Source of the DNA: Pseudidiomarina marina
GTDB taxonomy: Bacteria > Pseudomonadota > Gammaproteobacteria > Enterobacterales > Alteromonadaceae
Reading direction: 5' to 3'
Assembly: GCF_003987045.1 (NCBI RefSeq)
Contig: NZ_PIPZ01000004.1
Span: 124,001-188,000, forward strand
DNA: 64,000 nucleotides
Positions 38,961 to 49,136 of this stretch are shown here, piece by piece (positions within the stretch are counted from its first letter, which is position 1; the number at the start of each line of letters is the position of its first letter). The position numbers were made by a program, and so were the translations under genes. Under the pieces are notes generated by a model. It had not been told where the DNA came from, searched no databases, and was given only the letters and a program-made list of their open reading frames with translations.

Positions 38961-41237
38961 GCGCTGCCACCACGACTTCTCTTCAATATTGCCCGAGCAC
39001 CCAAGGTCCTCGGGCAATTTTTTTTGTCGGGCCGGTAATAGTCGAGCATTATTACAGTCCACTGGAATACGCACGCCGAGCTGCGGATGAAAGCCCGCCG
39101 CTTCGACATCGGTTGGTGAGTTTAATTGCAACGGTACAATTGGTATCTGCTCAAGTACTTGCTGCACTACCTTTAGTGCACCACTGCTGCCGGTGAGTTG
39201 CACCGGTTGATTATCGTCTCGCCCCAACCAAACGGTAACCACATGCTGATTGTCATACGCCACGAACCAGCTATCACGATAATCATTAGTGGTACCACTC
39301 TTACCAGCTAGTTTGTTAACGCCAAAAGCATCCGCTAGCTTGCTCCCGGTACCTTCATTGATAACCCCACGCAAACCAAAGTTCACCAAAAAGCCTGAAG
39401 CCTCACTAAAGAGTCGTTGCTGTTGGGAGACGTTGCGCTCGTAAACGGTTAACCCTTCATGATTGGTCACCGCACGTATACTTTGTAGTGGGCGATAACC
39501 GCCATGCTGTGCCAGCATGGTATATATCTCAGTAATAGCCATAGGGGAAAGTGGCACAGCGCCGAGAGTAATGGCTGGAACACTTGTAATTGGCGAATCG
39601 ACGCCGCTCATCTGTAGCAGTTCGGCTAAGCGTTCAATACCGACTTCAACGCCGAGACGAACAGCTGGCACATTTCGCGACTGTGCGAGCGCATCATAAG
39701 CCAACATTTCGCCTTCGAATTTTTTGTCGAAATTCTGCGGTATCCATATTGGTTGGTTCGACTGTGCTAGTTGAAATGGTTCATCAGAAACTAAAGAGCC
39801 TAATTCAAAATCTGGTAGAGACTGGAAAGCTTCAGCATAAATGAGTGGCTTAATCAGCGAGCCAACCGGTCTCATCGCTGCAACAGCTCGGTTAAACCCA
39901 ACTTGGCGTGGATTCTTATCACCAACAACTGCAGTAACGCCCGCCTCTTGATGGTTGGCAATAACAATCGCACCTTGTAATTCATCATCGTCGCTCACGC
40001 GAGGTAATTCGGTAACAATTGCTGCTTCAGCTGCGTTCTGGGTCACTGGATCAAAATAAGTAAAAACCCGCAAACCTTCTTGCTGCCAATTCACTGGAAG
40101 GTTTAAGCGTCCCAGCTCAAACTTCACCAACTCCATATAATGCGGTAGGTTCTCAGTAACTAACCGCCCCGTACCTGCTGGTAGTACAGGCTGACTCACG
40201 CTAGCAACATATTGCGTTTTATTCATAAGGTTTTGCGCAAACATGAGTTGCAATATGAGGTCGCGACGCTCTTGCGCACGTTCTGGGTAGCGACGTGGGT
40301 CATAATACGAAGGACCTTTGATAATGCCGACTAGCAGCGCAATATCGGCGGCATTAAGTTCTTCAACTTGCTTTCCAAAATACAGACGGCTCGCTAAGCC
40401 GACACCGTGTATTGCCGAGCCTCGATCTTGACCGAAATACACTTCATTCAAGTAGGTTTCAAGTATCTCGTTTTTGCTAAATCGATAATCGAGCACGATT
40501 GCCATTAAAGCTTCGTTCATTTTTCGCCACAATGACCGCTCGCGCGTTAAATAAAGATTTTTAACCAACTGTTGGGTCAAGGTACTGCCACCCTGCACCG
40601 TGCGCATGGCAGATAAATTGGCAAGCGCAGCACGACCAATCGACGTTAGAGAGATACCTGAGTGATGATAAAAATCGCGGTCTTCTACCAACAACAAGGT
40701 TTCGATAAGAAGACTCGGAACGCGCTCAAGACCAACCAGCAACCGATCTTCATCGTTGCCACCGGATAATCGACCTAAGTAAGGTGGTTCCAGTTGAATT
40801 CGATTTAACGTACGACCATCAGGTAAGCTTAAAATTGCTTGTACACGATTACCGGCAAAATTTACTTGCACACGCTTCGCCATTTGCGGGCCGTTAGCAA
40901 AATCGAATGGTCGCCGATAAAACTCAACGCCATACTCGGTCAAGCGGTACTGACCTGAATCTTTGACGGTATCAACCGCACGATAATTAAGGCGGCGCAA
41001 TTCACTAATTAATGTTGATTTATTAACTGTTGCTTGTGGTTCTAGGGTAAGACTACGGCCATAAATTAACGCCGGCGCTTGATATCGACTCGAGCTAAAG
41101 CGCTCGGTTAATGTCGCATCGAGATAGATAAGATACCCAACAAGTACCACAATGCCGACAATCGACAGCTTTAATCCGAGCATGACAATGCGTCGAATAA
41201 AAGATGGCTTCGGCGTCGACTTTTTCTTTCGGGTCAT
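38952..41237 (-). CDS. mrcB: Penicillin-binding protein 1B (bifunctional peptidoglycan synthase)
   Basis: Polymerises lipid II and cross-links the strands at the periplasmic face. A cytoplasmic basic N-terminus (KKKSTPK) is followed by a membrane helix (about residues 18-40) and the UB2H-like regulatory domain (about 65-150). The GT51 transglycosylase has catalytic E185 in [11 protein letters not shown] and the [13 protein letters not shown] motif. The transpeptidase has S460-x-x-K463, S520-R-N and K646-S-G-T. All active-site residues are intact in 761 residues. Its start overlaps the hrpB stop (ATGA), and its last codons contain a terminator for hemL on the opposite strand. Confidence 0.97.
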   Translation of the reverse strand: MTRKKKSTPKPSFIRRIVMLGLKLSIVGIVVLVGYLIYLDATLTERFSSSRYQAPALIYGRSLTLEPQATVNKSTLISELRRLNYRAVDTVKDSGQYRLTEYGVEFYRRPFDFANGPQMAKRVQVNFAGNRVQAILSLPDGRTLNRIQLEPPYLGRLSGGNDEDRLLVGLERVPSLLIETLLLVEDRDFYHHSGISLTSIGRAALANLSAMRTVQGGSTLTQQLVKNLYLTRERSLWRKMNEALMAIVLDYRFSKNEILETYLNEVYFGQDRGSAIHGVGLASRLYFGKQVEELNAADIALLVGIIKGPSYYDPRRYPERAQERRDLILQLMFAQNLMNKTQYVASVSQPVLPAGTGRLVTENLPHYMELVKFELGRLNLPVNWQQEGLRVFTYFDPVTQNAAEAAIVTELPRVSDDDELQGAIVIANHQEAGVTAVVGDKNPRQVGFNRAVAAMRPVGSLIKPLIYAEAFQSLPDFELGSLVSDEPFQLAQSNQPIWIPQNFDKKFEGEMLAYDALAQSRNVPAVRLGVEVGIERLAELLQMSGVDSPITSVPAITLGAVPLSPMAITEIYTMLAQHGGYRPLQSIRAVTNHEGLTVYERNVSQQQRLFSEASGFLVNFGLRGVINEGTGSKLADAFGVNKLAGKSGTTNDYRDSWFVAYDNQHVVTVWLGRDDNQPVQLTGSSGALKVVQQVLEQIPIVPLQLNSPTDVEAAGFHPQLGVRIPVDCNNARLLPARQKKLPEDLGCSGNIEEKSWWQRLF
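38988..39025 (+). terminator. Strong hemL terminator inside the 3' coding end of mrcB
   Basis: ATTGCCCGAG (38988-38997) and CTCGGGCAAT (39009-39018) are perfect ten-base arms around an eleven-base loop, followed by seven T (39019-39025). It lies 27 bases after the hemL stop. On the other strand the same bases encode about a dozen residues near the mrcB C-terminus, in the segment [13 protein letters not shown]. Confidence 0.88.
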
Positions 41238-43672
41238 TTTAATTGTCTCTTCGTCTTATGCGTTGCTTGCGCTTGTAACGGATCATCAGGCCAAGGGTGC
41301 TTTGGATAACGCCCTTTCATCTCTTTTTTGACGTGTTGATAAGCATTTTTCCAAAAGCTAGCTAAATCGGCGGTGCGTTGCAACAAACGCCCCGCTGGAG
41401 AAAGTAAATCTATGGTAATACTTTGTCTGCCGTTACAAATGGTTGGCGACACTGGCTCGCCGAAAAGCTCCTGCAACTTAGCAGAAAGTTTCGGTTTTTC
41501 AGCACAATAGTCAATTGCAACAAGCCGGCCACTCGGGATAGCGAGAGCCGCTGGACATGCTTCATCAAGTTGCTGTTGTTGTTGAAACGTCAATCGTGCT
41601 TGAAGTGCGGGTAGCGGGTCCCATGCATGCAACTTGCTGAGGCTATCAATGGATTGCCAATACGGCTCAGCCCATTGCTCAATGCTATCGACTAATACCT
41701 CAATCGCAATTGACGGCCACTCGGTGGGTTGCTGAAGTTTCTCATACAGACGAACTCGCGCCAGCCACTGCTGCGTTGCTGGGCTCAGTTGAAATAGCTC
41801 TAGCCCCCGCTCACGCATCTGCGCTTTGACATAATTACCCAGTGCATGCAGCCGCTGTTCAGAGCTAATTTTATCGGGTTGCGGAATCTCGCGCAGTACG
41901 ATTGCACCTATTGCATCAACCTCTAAAGCTTGCAAACGTTGCTGTGGCCCCTGCCAACGAACCTCGACACGGCGTTCTCGTATTATCGCTGGATGCTCAA
42001 GATCGGTGTTATTTAGCGGAATCGCTGTACGAATAATCGCGTCACGGTGATGCTCAGATAAGGTCATATCAAGCACCAATAACCAGTCATCGCGGCTTCG
42101 GGTGTCTTGTTGATGGAGCATCGCGCCAGCGCCGTTACTCAACAAATAGCGGTCTGAGTTTGCGCGCAGTTTAGCAACACGATCGGGGAATCCCCACAGT
42201 AACACCTCACTGCATAAGCTTGCATCGACTCTCGGTTGCGTCAGTTCCAATTGCTTACACCAATATTGATAACGTTGACGCATCGTTTGCGTCAAACGCT
42301 CAACTGGCAGCGGAAATTGGTTTGCCTCGACATTGTGTTCAAGCTGGGCGACTAACCAAGCCGCTGTGGCGGCGTGTGTTGCTGATGTCGTTTTTGCACG
42401 AACTAAGAGCGTGGCCAATCGTGGCTCGGTGCCGAGGTCAGCAACTTGATGACCAAGTGCTGTCAGCATGCCTTGCTCATTACATAATTCGAGCGCCTTT
42501 AACACCGAGTTTGCTTGCGCTAAGTTTCCCCGATTCGGCAAACTGAAAAACTTTAATTGCTCGGGACTAGAGCCCCAACGTCGGCACTCAAGTAGAAAGC
42601 TAGTCAAGTCAGCGGTTTCCAGCTCAGGTGCTTGATAATCACGCAAACCATGCTCGTCGGCCTGTGCCCATAATCGAAAACAGTGTCCCGGACCAAGACG
42701 CCCAGCGCGTCCAGCACGCTGCGTTGCCGACGCCTTGCTGATACGGCTTGTGACGAGTTTGGTGATGCCATGTTGTGGATAAAACTGAGCCTGTCGCTCT
42801 CGCCCACTATCTACCACCACATCAATGTTTGGAATGGTCACACTGGTTTCAGCAATATTTGTTGAAATGACGAGGCGCCGACGCGTGTCGCGTTCGTCTA
42901 ATACTTGCTTTTGCTGGGCTAACGGAATTTGTCGGTGCAGTGGCATCACGAGCCACTCGGAATTCCCTTCGAACATGGCGCTCAGTTGATCGATCTCACG
43001 CTTGCCCGGTACGAATACCAGAACACCCTTTGATGCCAAGCGCATAGCTTCACGGATGACCGCCGGCATGGCTTGCAGCCAAGTTTGATTTGCTGGCACT
43101 GGTTGATACTGAATATTAATTGGATACTGTCGCCCTTCACTTTGCAGCACATGCGCATCGCCAAGCCAATTTGCAATTGTTTGTGCTGGCAACGTTGCCG
43201 ACATAATCAGTAACCGAAGGTCGTCACGTAAACTGGCGCTCTCTAATGCCATTGCCAAACCTAAATCAGTGGCAAGATTACGCTCGTGAAATTCATCAAA
43301 GATAATTAAGCCGGTACCAAGCAGCTCAGGGTCTCGCTGGATATATTGAGTAAACATCCCTTCGGTAACTACCAACAGCCGCGTTTGCGCATTGAATTTT
43401 GCTTCACCGCGAATGTGATAGCCCACCGATTCACCAACCGCTTCCCCAAGCTGTTCGGCAAGAAAATGTGCAATTGAGAGAGCCGCCATACGCCGCGGCT
43501 GGAGAAGGAGAATTCGTTGCTGTTGAAAAAGTTCGCTTTGCATGAGCGCAAGCGGTAATGCCGTCGACTTCCCTGCTCCGGGCGGCGCTTCTAGCACCAC
43601 AGGTGCACTCGGTAGTAACCGAATCACATCATCGATGAGTGCTGTTACTGGCAGCACCTGTGGTGTCGTCAT
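41234..43672 (-). CDS. hrpB: ATP-dependent DEAH-box RNA helicase HrpB
   Basis: A DEAH/RHA helicase with the bacterial HrpB C-terminal extension, 812 residues. Motif I is APPGAGKSTALPL (about residues 27-39), motif II is DEFH rather than DEAH (IIFDEFHERN), motif III MSATLPA and motif VI QRAGRAGRLGPG. The C-terminal third carries the HrpB-specific domain ending KGRYPKHPWPDDP. The cellular role is not well defined. It lies between pepB and mrcB on the same strand, coupled to mrcB by ATGA; mrcB-hrpB adjacency is conserved in E. coli. Confidence 0.96.
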   Translation of the reverse strand: MTTPQVLPVTALIDDVIRLLPSAPVVLEAPPGAGKSTALPLALMQSELFQQQRILLLQPRRMAALSIAHFLAEQLGEAVGESVGYHIRGEAKFNAQTRLLVVTEGMFTQYIQRDPELLGTGLIIFDEFHERNLATDLGLAMALESASLRDDLRLLIMSATLPAQTIANWLGDAHVLQSEGRQYPINIQYQPVPANQTWLQAMPAVIREAMRLASKGVLVFVPGKREIDQLSAMFEGNSEWLVMPLHRQIPLAQQKQVLDERDTRRRLVISTNIAETSVTIPNIDVVVDSGRERQAQFYPQHGITKLVTSRISKASATQRAGRAGRLGPGHCFRLWAQADEHGLRDYQAPELETADLTSFLLECRRWGSSPEQLKFFSLPNRGNLAQANSVLKALELCNEQGMLTALGHQVADLGTEPRLATLLVRAKTTSATHAATAAWLVAQLEHNVEANQFPLPVERLTQTMRQRYQYWCKQLELTQPRVDASLCSEVLLWGFPDRVAKLRANSDRYLLSNGAGAMLHQQDTRSRDDWLLVLDMTLSEHHRDAIIRTAIPLNNTDLEHPAIIRERRVEVRWQGPQQRLQALEVDAIGAIVLREIPQPDKISSEQRLHALGNYVKAQMRERGLELFQLSPATQQWLARVRLYEKLQQPTEWPSIAIEVLVDSIEQWAEPYWQSIDSLSKLHAWDPLPALQARLTFQQQQQLDEACPAALAIPSGRLVAIDYCAEKPKLSAKLQELFGEPVSPTICNGRQSITIDLLSPAGRLLQRTADLASFWKNAYQHVKKEMKGRYPKHPWPDDPLQAQATHKTKRQLK

Positions 43673-43676
43673 AAGG

Positions 43677-44963
43677 TTATTTCAATAACGTGGCTGCAAT
43701 GGTGCGGAACCCAAGCGCTGTTGCCCCAGCTGGCCACATTGCGTTGGCACTGCCGTTATAGGCGCCAGCAATATCGAAGTGCAACCATCCAGCACCATCG
43801 TTCGGCGCAAAGCGTAATAAGAAACCAGCGGCATTACTTGCGCCACCTGCGCCACCACCTTTCTGTGGTCGACTATTGGCGGTATCGGCAAATGCTGACG
43901 GGCAATTATCTTTGTGCCATTGATTTAACGGTAAACGCCACAAGAGTTCGCGTTGCTCATCGGCAATTTTAAGCGCTGACTGCGCTAATGCATCATCGAC
44001 ACTAAATAAAGCATTGTACTCGGTACCCACGGCAACTTGCGCAGCGCCAGTTAAAGTAGCAGCGTCAATGATCAATGGGGCCTTAACCTCGCCAGCATAA
44101 ATTAATCCATCGGCTAAAACTAAACGGCCTTCGGCATCGGTATTCACAATTTCCACGGTCTGACCGTCTTTATAAGTAATAATATCGCCAAGCTTGTACG
44201 CGCTACCGTCAATCAGGTTTTCAGCGCAGCACAACACCAATTGCACTCGTTTTTGTAGACCTTGTTGAATTGCATGCACAAGCGCGCCTGCGACTGTTGC
44301 TGCACCGCCCATGTCACATTTCATGGCGAGCATGCCTTCGCTACTTTTAATGCTGTAGCCACCACTGTCAAACGTGATGCCTTTACCAATTAATACAGCA
44401 TCAACTGGCGCATCAGCTTGTTTCGACGGGTTATAATCCACCACCAACATAACCGGTGGGCGCTTGCTTGCGCGGCCTACGGTGTGGATACCCATGCGTC
44501 CGTCAGCAATCAATTCATCGCCAACGACAGTACGTACATTTACCGCATCACCACCTATGCTCGTCAATTTATCAGCGACTTTGCTAGCGAGTGACTCAGG
44601 ATAAATTTCGTTTGGTGGTAAATTAATTAACCCACGAATCCATGCAGCTGTTTCACGCAATTGTGTCAGTTGTTCTGAAGCACTTGCCCAGTTAATTTGG
44701 TTTTTCGTTAACGTGTCGGTGAATCCATTCGAGAAAGCCCATTGACGCTCAATATCCCAGCCTTCACCTTCTAGCGAAACCGACTTTACCCCCATTGAAT
44801 CAAGCTGACGGCCTGCCTTTTGAATCTTCCGTAAGTTGTTAGCTTCATTTTCAGCAACATAAATTGTCGCACCCTGCTCACCAAGAATCACCGCAGTGCT
44901 TGGCTTCCAAGCCGATTGATTTGGTTGCTGTGTCGAAACAAAGACAGATACAGTGCTAGACAT
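43677..44963 (-). CDS. pepB: Leucyl aminopeptidase family M17 (PepB)
   Basis: Cytoplasmic manganese/zinc aminopeptidase. The 428 residues match PepB more closely than PepA: GITFDSGGYSIK, MKCDMGGAATVAGAL, the M17 signature NTDAEGRLVLADGL (about residue 276) and the C-terminal GATALGFRTIA. The di-metal ligand set appears complete. It lies four bases upstream of hrpB and divergently from sfsA. It would complete peptide degradation together with PepQ and the exported M1 enzyme in this window. Confidence 0.94.
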   Translation of the reverse strand: MSSTVSVFVSTQQPNQSAWKPSTAVILGEQGATIYVAENEANNLRKIQKAGRQLDSMGVKSVSLEGEGWDIERQWAFSNGFTDTLTKNQINWASASEQLTQLRETAAWIRGLINLPPNEIYPESLASKVADKLTSIGGDAVNVRTVVGDELIADGRMGIHTVGRASKRPPVMLVVDYNPSKQADAPVDAVLIGKGITFDSGGYSIKSSEGMLAMKCDMGGAATVAGALVHAIQQGLQKRVQLVLCCAENLIDGSAYKLGDIITYKDGQTVEIVNTDAEGRLVLADGLIYAGEVKAPLIIDAATLTGAAQVAVGTEYNALFSVDDALAQSALKIADEQRELLWRLPLNQWHKDNCPSAFADTANSRPQKGGGAGGASNAAGFLLRFAPNDGAGWLHFDIAGAYNGSANAMWPAGATALGFRTIAATLLK

Positions 44964-45031
44964 GCGAATACGCTCCCAGTATGTTTTTGGCTTTTAATGC
45001 TCTATCGTATCCGAGCTATATGAGGCTTACA

Positions 45032-45736
45032 ATGCTGTTTCACAACCCTTTACGACAGGCTGTGCTAATTAAACGCTATAAACGCTTTTTAGCTGATGTT
45101 GAACTCGAAAACGGTGAAGTTGTTACCGTACACTGCCCGAATACAGGCGCCATGACCGGCTGTGCCGAAGCCGGCATGCGAGTATGGCTAAGCGATTCTG
45201 CCAATTCTAAACGAAAATACCGTTTCACTTGGGAAATCGCCGAAACTTTCAAGGGGCAATTAATTTGCGTCAATACGCACCGTGCTAACCGTGTTGCAGG
45301 AGAAGCTTTAGATAGCAATGTCATTGAGCAGCTAACCGAGCTTCAGCAGTTGAGTGCAGAACGTAAATACGGCTATGATAACCGCCGCATTGATTGGTTT
45401 GCTCGCGATTCACAACACCGCGAAGTCTATATTGAAGTAAAGAGTGTGACCTTAGCAGATGCTAACCAAGGCTACTTCCCTGATACCGTCAGTAAACGTG
45501 CTTCAGACCATTTAAGAAGTTTGCAAGACATGGTCGCTGACGGCCATCGAGCTGTAGTTTTGTATACCGTTTTACACAGCGGTATTGAAAACGTGAGTGC
45601 TGCACGGCACATTGACCCGAAGTACGCTGAGGAATGTCAGAAGGCAAGTAAGGCGGGTGTGGAGTTTTACGCGTTAGGCTGTGAATTAACGTTGCAGGCA
45701 ATAACGCCGCGACAAGAACTACCCGTAATAATATAG
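45032..45736 (+). CDS. sfsA: SfsA family DNA-binding/nuclease-like protein
   Basis: Named in E. coli as a sugar-fermentation stimulation protein; it binds DNA and has a restriction-endonuclease-like core, function unsettled. The ATG at 45032 gives 234 residues, the E. coli length, with GAGG six bases upstream; an in-frame ATG at 44981 would add 17 residues. Key segments are LIKRYKRFLADVEL, HCPNTGAMTGC, KYGYDNRRIDW and IEVKSVTLAD...GYFPDTVSKRA. It starts the sfsA-dksA-gluQ-pcnB-folK-panB-panC order conserved in E. coli. Confidence 0.94.
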   Translation: MLFHNPLRQAVLIKRYKRFLADVELENGEVVTVHCPNTGAMTGCAEAGMRVWLSDSANSKRKYRFTWEIAETFKGQLICVNTHRANRVAGEALDSNVIEQLTELQQLSAERKYGYDNRRIDWFARDSQHREVYIEVKSVTLADANQGYFPDTVSKRASDHLRSLQDMVADGHRAVVLYTVLHSGIENVSAARHIDPKYAEECQKASKAGVEFYALGCELTLQAITPRQELPVII

Positions 45737-45776
45737 ATAATGCGAAAACTTCAAATGCAAATTATTAGAAATTAAA

Positions 45777-45805
45777 TTGCGCCGATATTCGCTTTCTGGT
45801 ATATG
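45777..45805 (+). promoter_or_regulatory. dksA: Candidate extended -10 promoter for dksA
   Basis: TTGCGC (45777-45782), a 17-base spacer and TATATG (45800-45805) preceded by TGG, an extended -10 element. It lies in the 112-base gap between sfsA and dksA. The -35 is weak (three of six), so the extended -10 carries the prediction. Confidence 0.35.
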
Positions 45806-45848
45806 TACCGACCTTTTTAATAACAACGTCTCATACAGGAGAACCATA

Positions 45849-46301
45849 ATGCCTCAAGGAACGCCGAAAAAAGCCCATGGCATTCTGGCGCAAGCTGGTT
45901 TAGAGCCATACGAGCTCGGGCCGGACGAAGAGTACATGAATGAGGCGCAACGTGCGCATTTTCGTAAAATTCTTGAAGTGTGGCGCGCACAATTGCGTGA
46001 AGAAGTTGATCGCACCGTGCATCACATGAAAGATGAAGCAGCAAACTTCCCTGACCCGGTTGACCGTGCTGCTCAAGAGGAAGAGTTCAGTTTAGAGCTT
46101 CGTACACGCGACCGTGAGCGTAAATTGATTAAGAAAATCGAAAAAACGCTGCAGAAAATTGAAGCAGATGATTTCGGCTTTTGCGATCAGTGCGGCATCG
46201 AAATCGGAATTCGCCGCTTAGAAGCTCGCCCAACCGCAGACCTCTGTGTCGATTGCAAAACGTTAGCTGAAATCAAAGAGAAGCAAATGACTGGCGCCTA
46301 G
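45849..46301 (+). CDS. dksA: RNA polymerase-binding transcription factor DksA
   Basis: Binds in the secondary channel of RNA polymerase and potentiates ppGpp control of rRNA and amino-acid promoters. The ATG at 45849 has AGGAGA nine bases upstream and gives 150 residues; an upstream ATG at 45777 in the same frame lacks a site. The coiled-coil tip acidic pair D69/D72 is in [17 protein letters not shown], and the zinc finger cysteines are C112, C115, C133 and C136. It is followed by gluQ one base after the stop. Confidence 0.97.
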   Translation: MPQGTPKKAHGILAQAGLEPYELGPDEEYMNEAQRAHFRKILEVWRAQLREEVDRTVHHMKDEAANFPDPVDRAAQEEEFSLELRTRDRERKLIKKIEKTLQKIEADDFGFCDQCGIEIGIRRLEARPTADLCVDCKTLAEIKEKQMTGA

Positions 46302-46302
46302 T

Positions 46303-47175
46303 ATGGCCGCTTCGTTACCCTATTGTGGACGCTTTGCCCCGACCCCGTCGGGGCCTCTTCATTTTGGCTCTCTCATTGCAGCTCTCGCGAGTTACCTCGA
46401 TGCGCGCGCACACGCTGGAAAATGGCTAGTGCGCATCGAAGATGTCGACACCCCGCGTGCCGTTGAAGGCGCCGACCAAGTCATTCTTGAACAGCTAAAA
46501 CGTCACGAGTTACATTGGGATGGTGACATCTGGTACCAAAGTGAAAGGACAGACGCTTATCAAGTTGCATTAGAATATCTTCAGCATCGCCACCTAACCT
46601 ACCGATGCGAGTGCTCTCGAAAGCAAATCAAAGCGCTAGGGCCTTACTACACAGGCATTTGCCGAAACAAAAACATCGACTCAACAGATTCTGCCATTCG
46701 ATTTCGTAATGATGAACCCATTCTCTCGTTTGAAGATGGTTGGCAAGGTCATGTAACCATCGACCCAAATTTTGCCAGTGAAGATTTCGTTTTATTTCGA
46801 CGCGATGGATTATTTACTTATCAATTAGCCGTTGTCGTCGATGATATCGAGCAAGGCGTTACCGATATCGTGCGAGGTGAAGATTTGCTTACTGCCACAA
46901 GTTGGCAATTGAACTTATGGCGGTACTTTACTGATCGGGTTCCGCGTTTTAAACACGTGCCGTTGGCGCTGGATGAACATGGCCGCAAATTGAGCAAACA
47001 GAATCATGCTCCGGCGCTGAACAATGACGATGCAAAAGCACAATTACAAGCCGCACTCGTGTTTCTTGGATTAACCCCAAGCCATAAGCTCACAGTACCG
47101 CAGTTACTCGCTGAAGCTGTCACGCAATGGCAAGCGCGGAGCTTCCCTGAAACGCCCCAGCAGGATACAATATAA
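46303..47175 (+). CDS. gluQ: Glutamyl-Q tRNA(Asp) synthetase
   Basis: A truncated glutamyl-tRNA synthetase homologue that attaches glutamate to the queuosine at position 34 of tRNA-Asp. It is 290 residues long, with GRFAPTPSGPLHFGSLIAAL (HIGH-type motif), zinc-binding cysteines in YRCECSRKQIKALG...YYTGICR, the LVRGEDLL segment and the KMSKS-like KLSKQNHA. The anticodon-binding domain of GltX is absent, as expected. It lies directly after dksA, the order found in many gammaproteobacteria. Confidence 0.95.
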   Translation: MAASLPYCGRFAPTPSGPLHFGSLIAALASYLDARAHAGKWLVRIEDVDTPRAVEGADQVILEQLKRHELHWDGDIWYQSERTDAYQVALEYLQHRHLTYRCECSRKQIKALGPYYTGICRNKNIDSTDSAIRFRNDEPILSFEDGWQGHVTIDPNFASEDFVLFRRDGLFTYQLAVVVDDIEQGVTDIVRGEDLLTATSWQLNLWRYFTDRVPRFKHVPLALDEHGRKLSKQNHAPALNNDDAKAQLQAALVFLGLTPSHKLTVPQLLAEAVTQWQARSFPETPQQDTI

Positions 47176-47205
47176 CCGTTTGCGACATCAGTTGGAGAAC
47201 CTCTT

Positions 47206-48618
47206 ATTATCAAACGCATGAAAGCTTTGGCCCAACGCGCTTTAAAGCGCCCTGCGGACAATGCAAATTTACCGCAGAATATTCTCGCTAAGCCTAAAAT
47301 TATTCCTCGCGATAAACATCCAATATCGCGCAAAGATATTTCAGAGCCAGCTCTGAAAGTACTGTACCGACTACATAATTCTGGCTACCAAGCCTATTTG
47401 GTTGGCGGTTGTGTGCGCGACCTGATTCTAGGACTTCATCCAAAAGACTTTGATATCGCAACTAACGCAACACCTGAGCAAGTGCGTAAGCTATTCCGCA
47501 ACTGTCGATTAGTCGGCCGCCGATTTCGCCTCGCGCATGTTGTCTTTGGTCGTGAGATTATTGAAGTCGCAACCTTTCGTGGTCATCACGATAGCGCAGA
47601 AGATGAACGCACCGATAAAGTAGCGAAGCAGGACGACGAAGGCATGTTGCTGCGTGATAACGTCTACGGAACGATCGACGAGGACGCACAACGCCGAGAT
47701 TTCACAGTCAATGCGCTGTATTACAACATTGCCGACTTCAGCATTATTGATTTTGCCGATGGCATGAAAGATATCGAAAGTGGTGTATTGCGCATGATTG
47801 GCGATGCGTCAACGCGTTACCGCGAAGACCCTGTGCGTATGCTACGAGCAGTTCGTTTCGCAACCAAACTGAACATGCGCCTGGATGATACGGTGGCAAA
47901 GCCAATTCGTGAGCTTGCTCCGTTATTGCAAAATATTCCGCCAGCTCGACTGTTTGAAGAAGTCCTAAAGCTCTTCACCGCAGGGAAAGGCTTAGCCAAC
48001 TTCGAAATGTTAGTGGACTATCATTTATTTCAGCAATTGTTCCCATTACTGAAATCGTATTTGTCAGCGCCGACTGAAGCTCCGTATCAAATGCTGCGGC
48101 AAACCTTTTTAGATACCGACACTCGGGTGCGCAACGACCAACGCATTACGCCTGCTTACTTGTTTGCCGCATTGCTCTGGTGGCCGCTGCAAGCGCGCAT
48201 GGAACAATTAAGTGTCGAAAGTGGTTTACCGCCGGTCGATGCGTTGAATATTGCTGCCGCTGATGTGATTGGGCGTCAGGTACAAACCATTTCGATTCCG
48301 AAACGATTTAGTATTCCAGCTCGAGAAATTTGGCAACTACAACAACGTATGGAGCGAGCTAAAGGTAAGCGAATTAATAGCTTGCTCACGCATCCTAAAT
48401 TCCGTGCGGCCTATGACTTTTTGTTACTCCGCGCAAAAACAGCGACCCCGCTCGAGCAAAAACCTCTCGAACAACGGGCTCAGTTTTGGACCAAGCTTCA
48501 AGAAAATACCAATATAGGCTCCTCGTCGGTTACTACCGATGATGACAAACCAAACAAGAAGCGCGGACGTCGTGGCGGTCGCCGACGCCGAACCAAATCG
48601 ACCAAGAAGACAGATTAA
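47206..48618 (+). CDS. pcnB: Poly(A) polymerase I, probable AUU start codon
   Basis: Adds poly(A) tails to RNA 3' ends, promoting decay. The nucleotidyltransferase core has LVGGCVRDLILG and the metal-binding DFDIATNA, then RRFRLAHVVFG and the tRNA-NT-like HD-free C-terminus. A basic tail (KKRGRRGGRRRR) ends the protein. The first ATG (47218) lies 20 bases after the only good Shine-Dalgarno, GGAG (47194-47197). An in-frame ATT at 47206 is eight bases from it and yields an N-terminus M-I-K-R that aligns with E. coli M-F-T-R, which also starts at AUU. I therefore start at 47206 (470 residues). The stop overlaps folK as TAATG. Confidence 0.88.
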   Translation: MIKRMKALAQRALKRPADNANLPQNILAKPKIIPRDKHPISRKDISEPALKVLYRLHNSGYQAYLVGGCVRDLILGLHPKDFDIATNATPEQVRKLFRNCRLVGRRFRLAHVVFGREIIEVATFRGHHDSAEDERTDKVAKQDDEGMLLRDNVYGTIDEDAQRRDFTVNALYYNIADFSIIDFADGMKDIESGVLRMIGDASTRYREDPVRMLRAVRFATKLNMRLDDTVAKPIRELAPLLQNIPPARLFEEVLKLFTAGKGLANFEMLVDYHLFQQLFPLLKSYLSAPTEAPYQMLRQTFLDTDTRVRNDQRITPAYLFAALLWWPLQARMEQLSVESGLPPVDALNIAAADVIGRQVQTISIPKRFSIPAREIWQLQQRMERAKGKRINSLLTHPKFRAAYDFLLLRAKTATPLEQKPLEQRAQFWTKLQENTNIGSSSVTTDDDKPNKKRGRRGGRRRRTKSTKKTD

Positions 48619-49097
48619 TGGCAAAGGTCTATATTGCATTGGGGGCTAATTTAGGTAATCCAGTGGAAACGCTTAAAGACGCGATTCTCAGCTTGAGTGG
48701 CCTGCCGCAATTTCAATTTGTTAGAAGTAGTTCGCTTTATACCAGCACGCCGATGGGGCCAAGTGATCAACCAGATTACGTGAACGCCGTCGCGTGTGCG
48801 GAAACAAGCCTCGCGCCGCTAGATTTACTTGATTTATTACAGGCGCTTGAGAGTCAATTTGGTCGGCAGCGGATTCGTCACTGGGGTCCACGGACGCTAG
48901 ACCTTGATATACTGCTTTATGATGACCTCACCATCGATGATCCGCGGCTGCGGATACCTCATCCAGGTATGACAGAACGTGACTTTGTGCTGGTACCGTT
49001 AGCTGAACTGGAGCCAGAGCTTACTCTGCCCGATGGTCGTACTATTGCGTCATTGTTAGCCAACATGACGCATCATGACCTTGAAAAAATAACCTGA
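48618..49097 (+). CDS. folK: 6-hydroxymethyl-7,8-dihydropterin pyrophosphokinase
   Basis: Transfers pyrophosphate from ATP to 6-hydroxymethyl-dihydropterin in folate synthesis. The 159 residues contain YIALGANLGNP, the SSLYTSTPMGPSDQPDYVNAV region and the signature WGPRTLDLDILLYDD with the metal-binding aspartates, then RIPHPGMTERDFVLVPLAEL. It is coupled to pcnB and followed by panB after 39 bases. Confidence 0.96.
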   Translation: MAKVYIALGANLGNPVETLKDAILSLSGLPQFQFVRSSSLYTSTPMGPSDQPDYVNAVACAETSLAPLDLLDLLQALESQFGRQRIRHWGPRTLDLDILLYDDLTIDDPRLRIPHPGMTERDFVLVPLAELEPELTLPDGRTIASLLANMTHHDLEKIT

Positions 49098-49136
49098 TAC
49101 AATCGAAGCTCATTAGGCTGCCTCAAGGAGTTCGCC

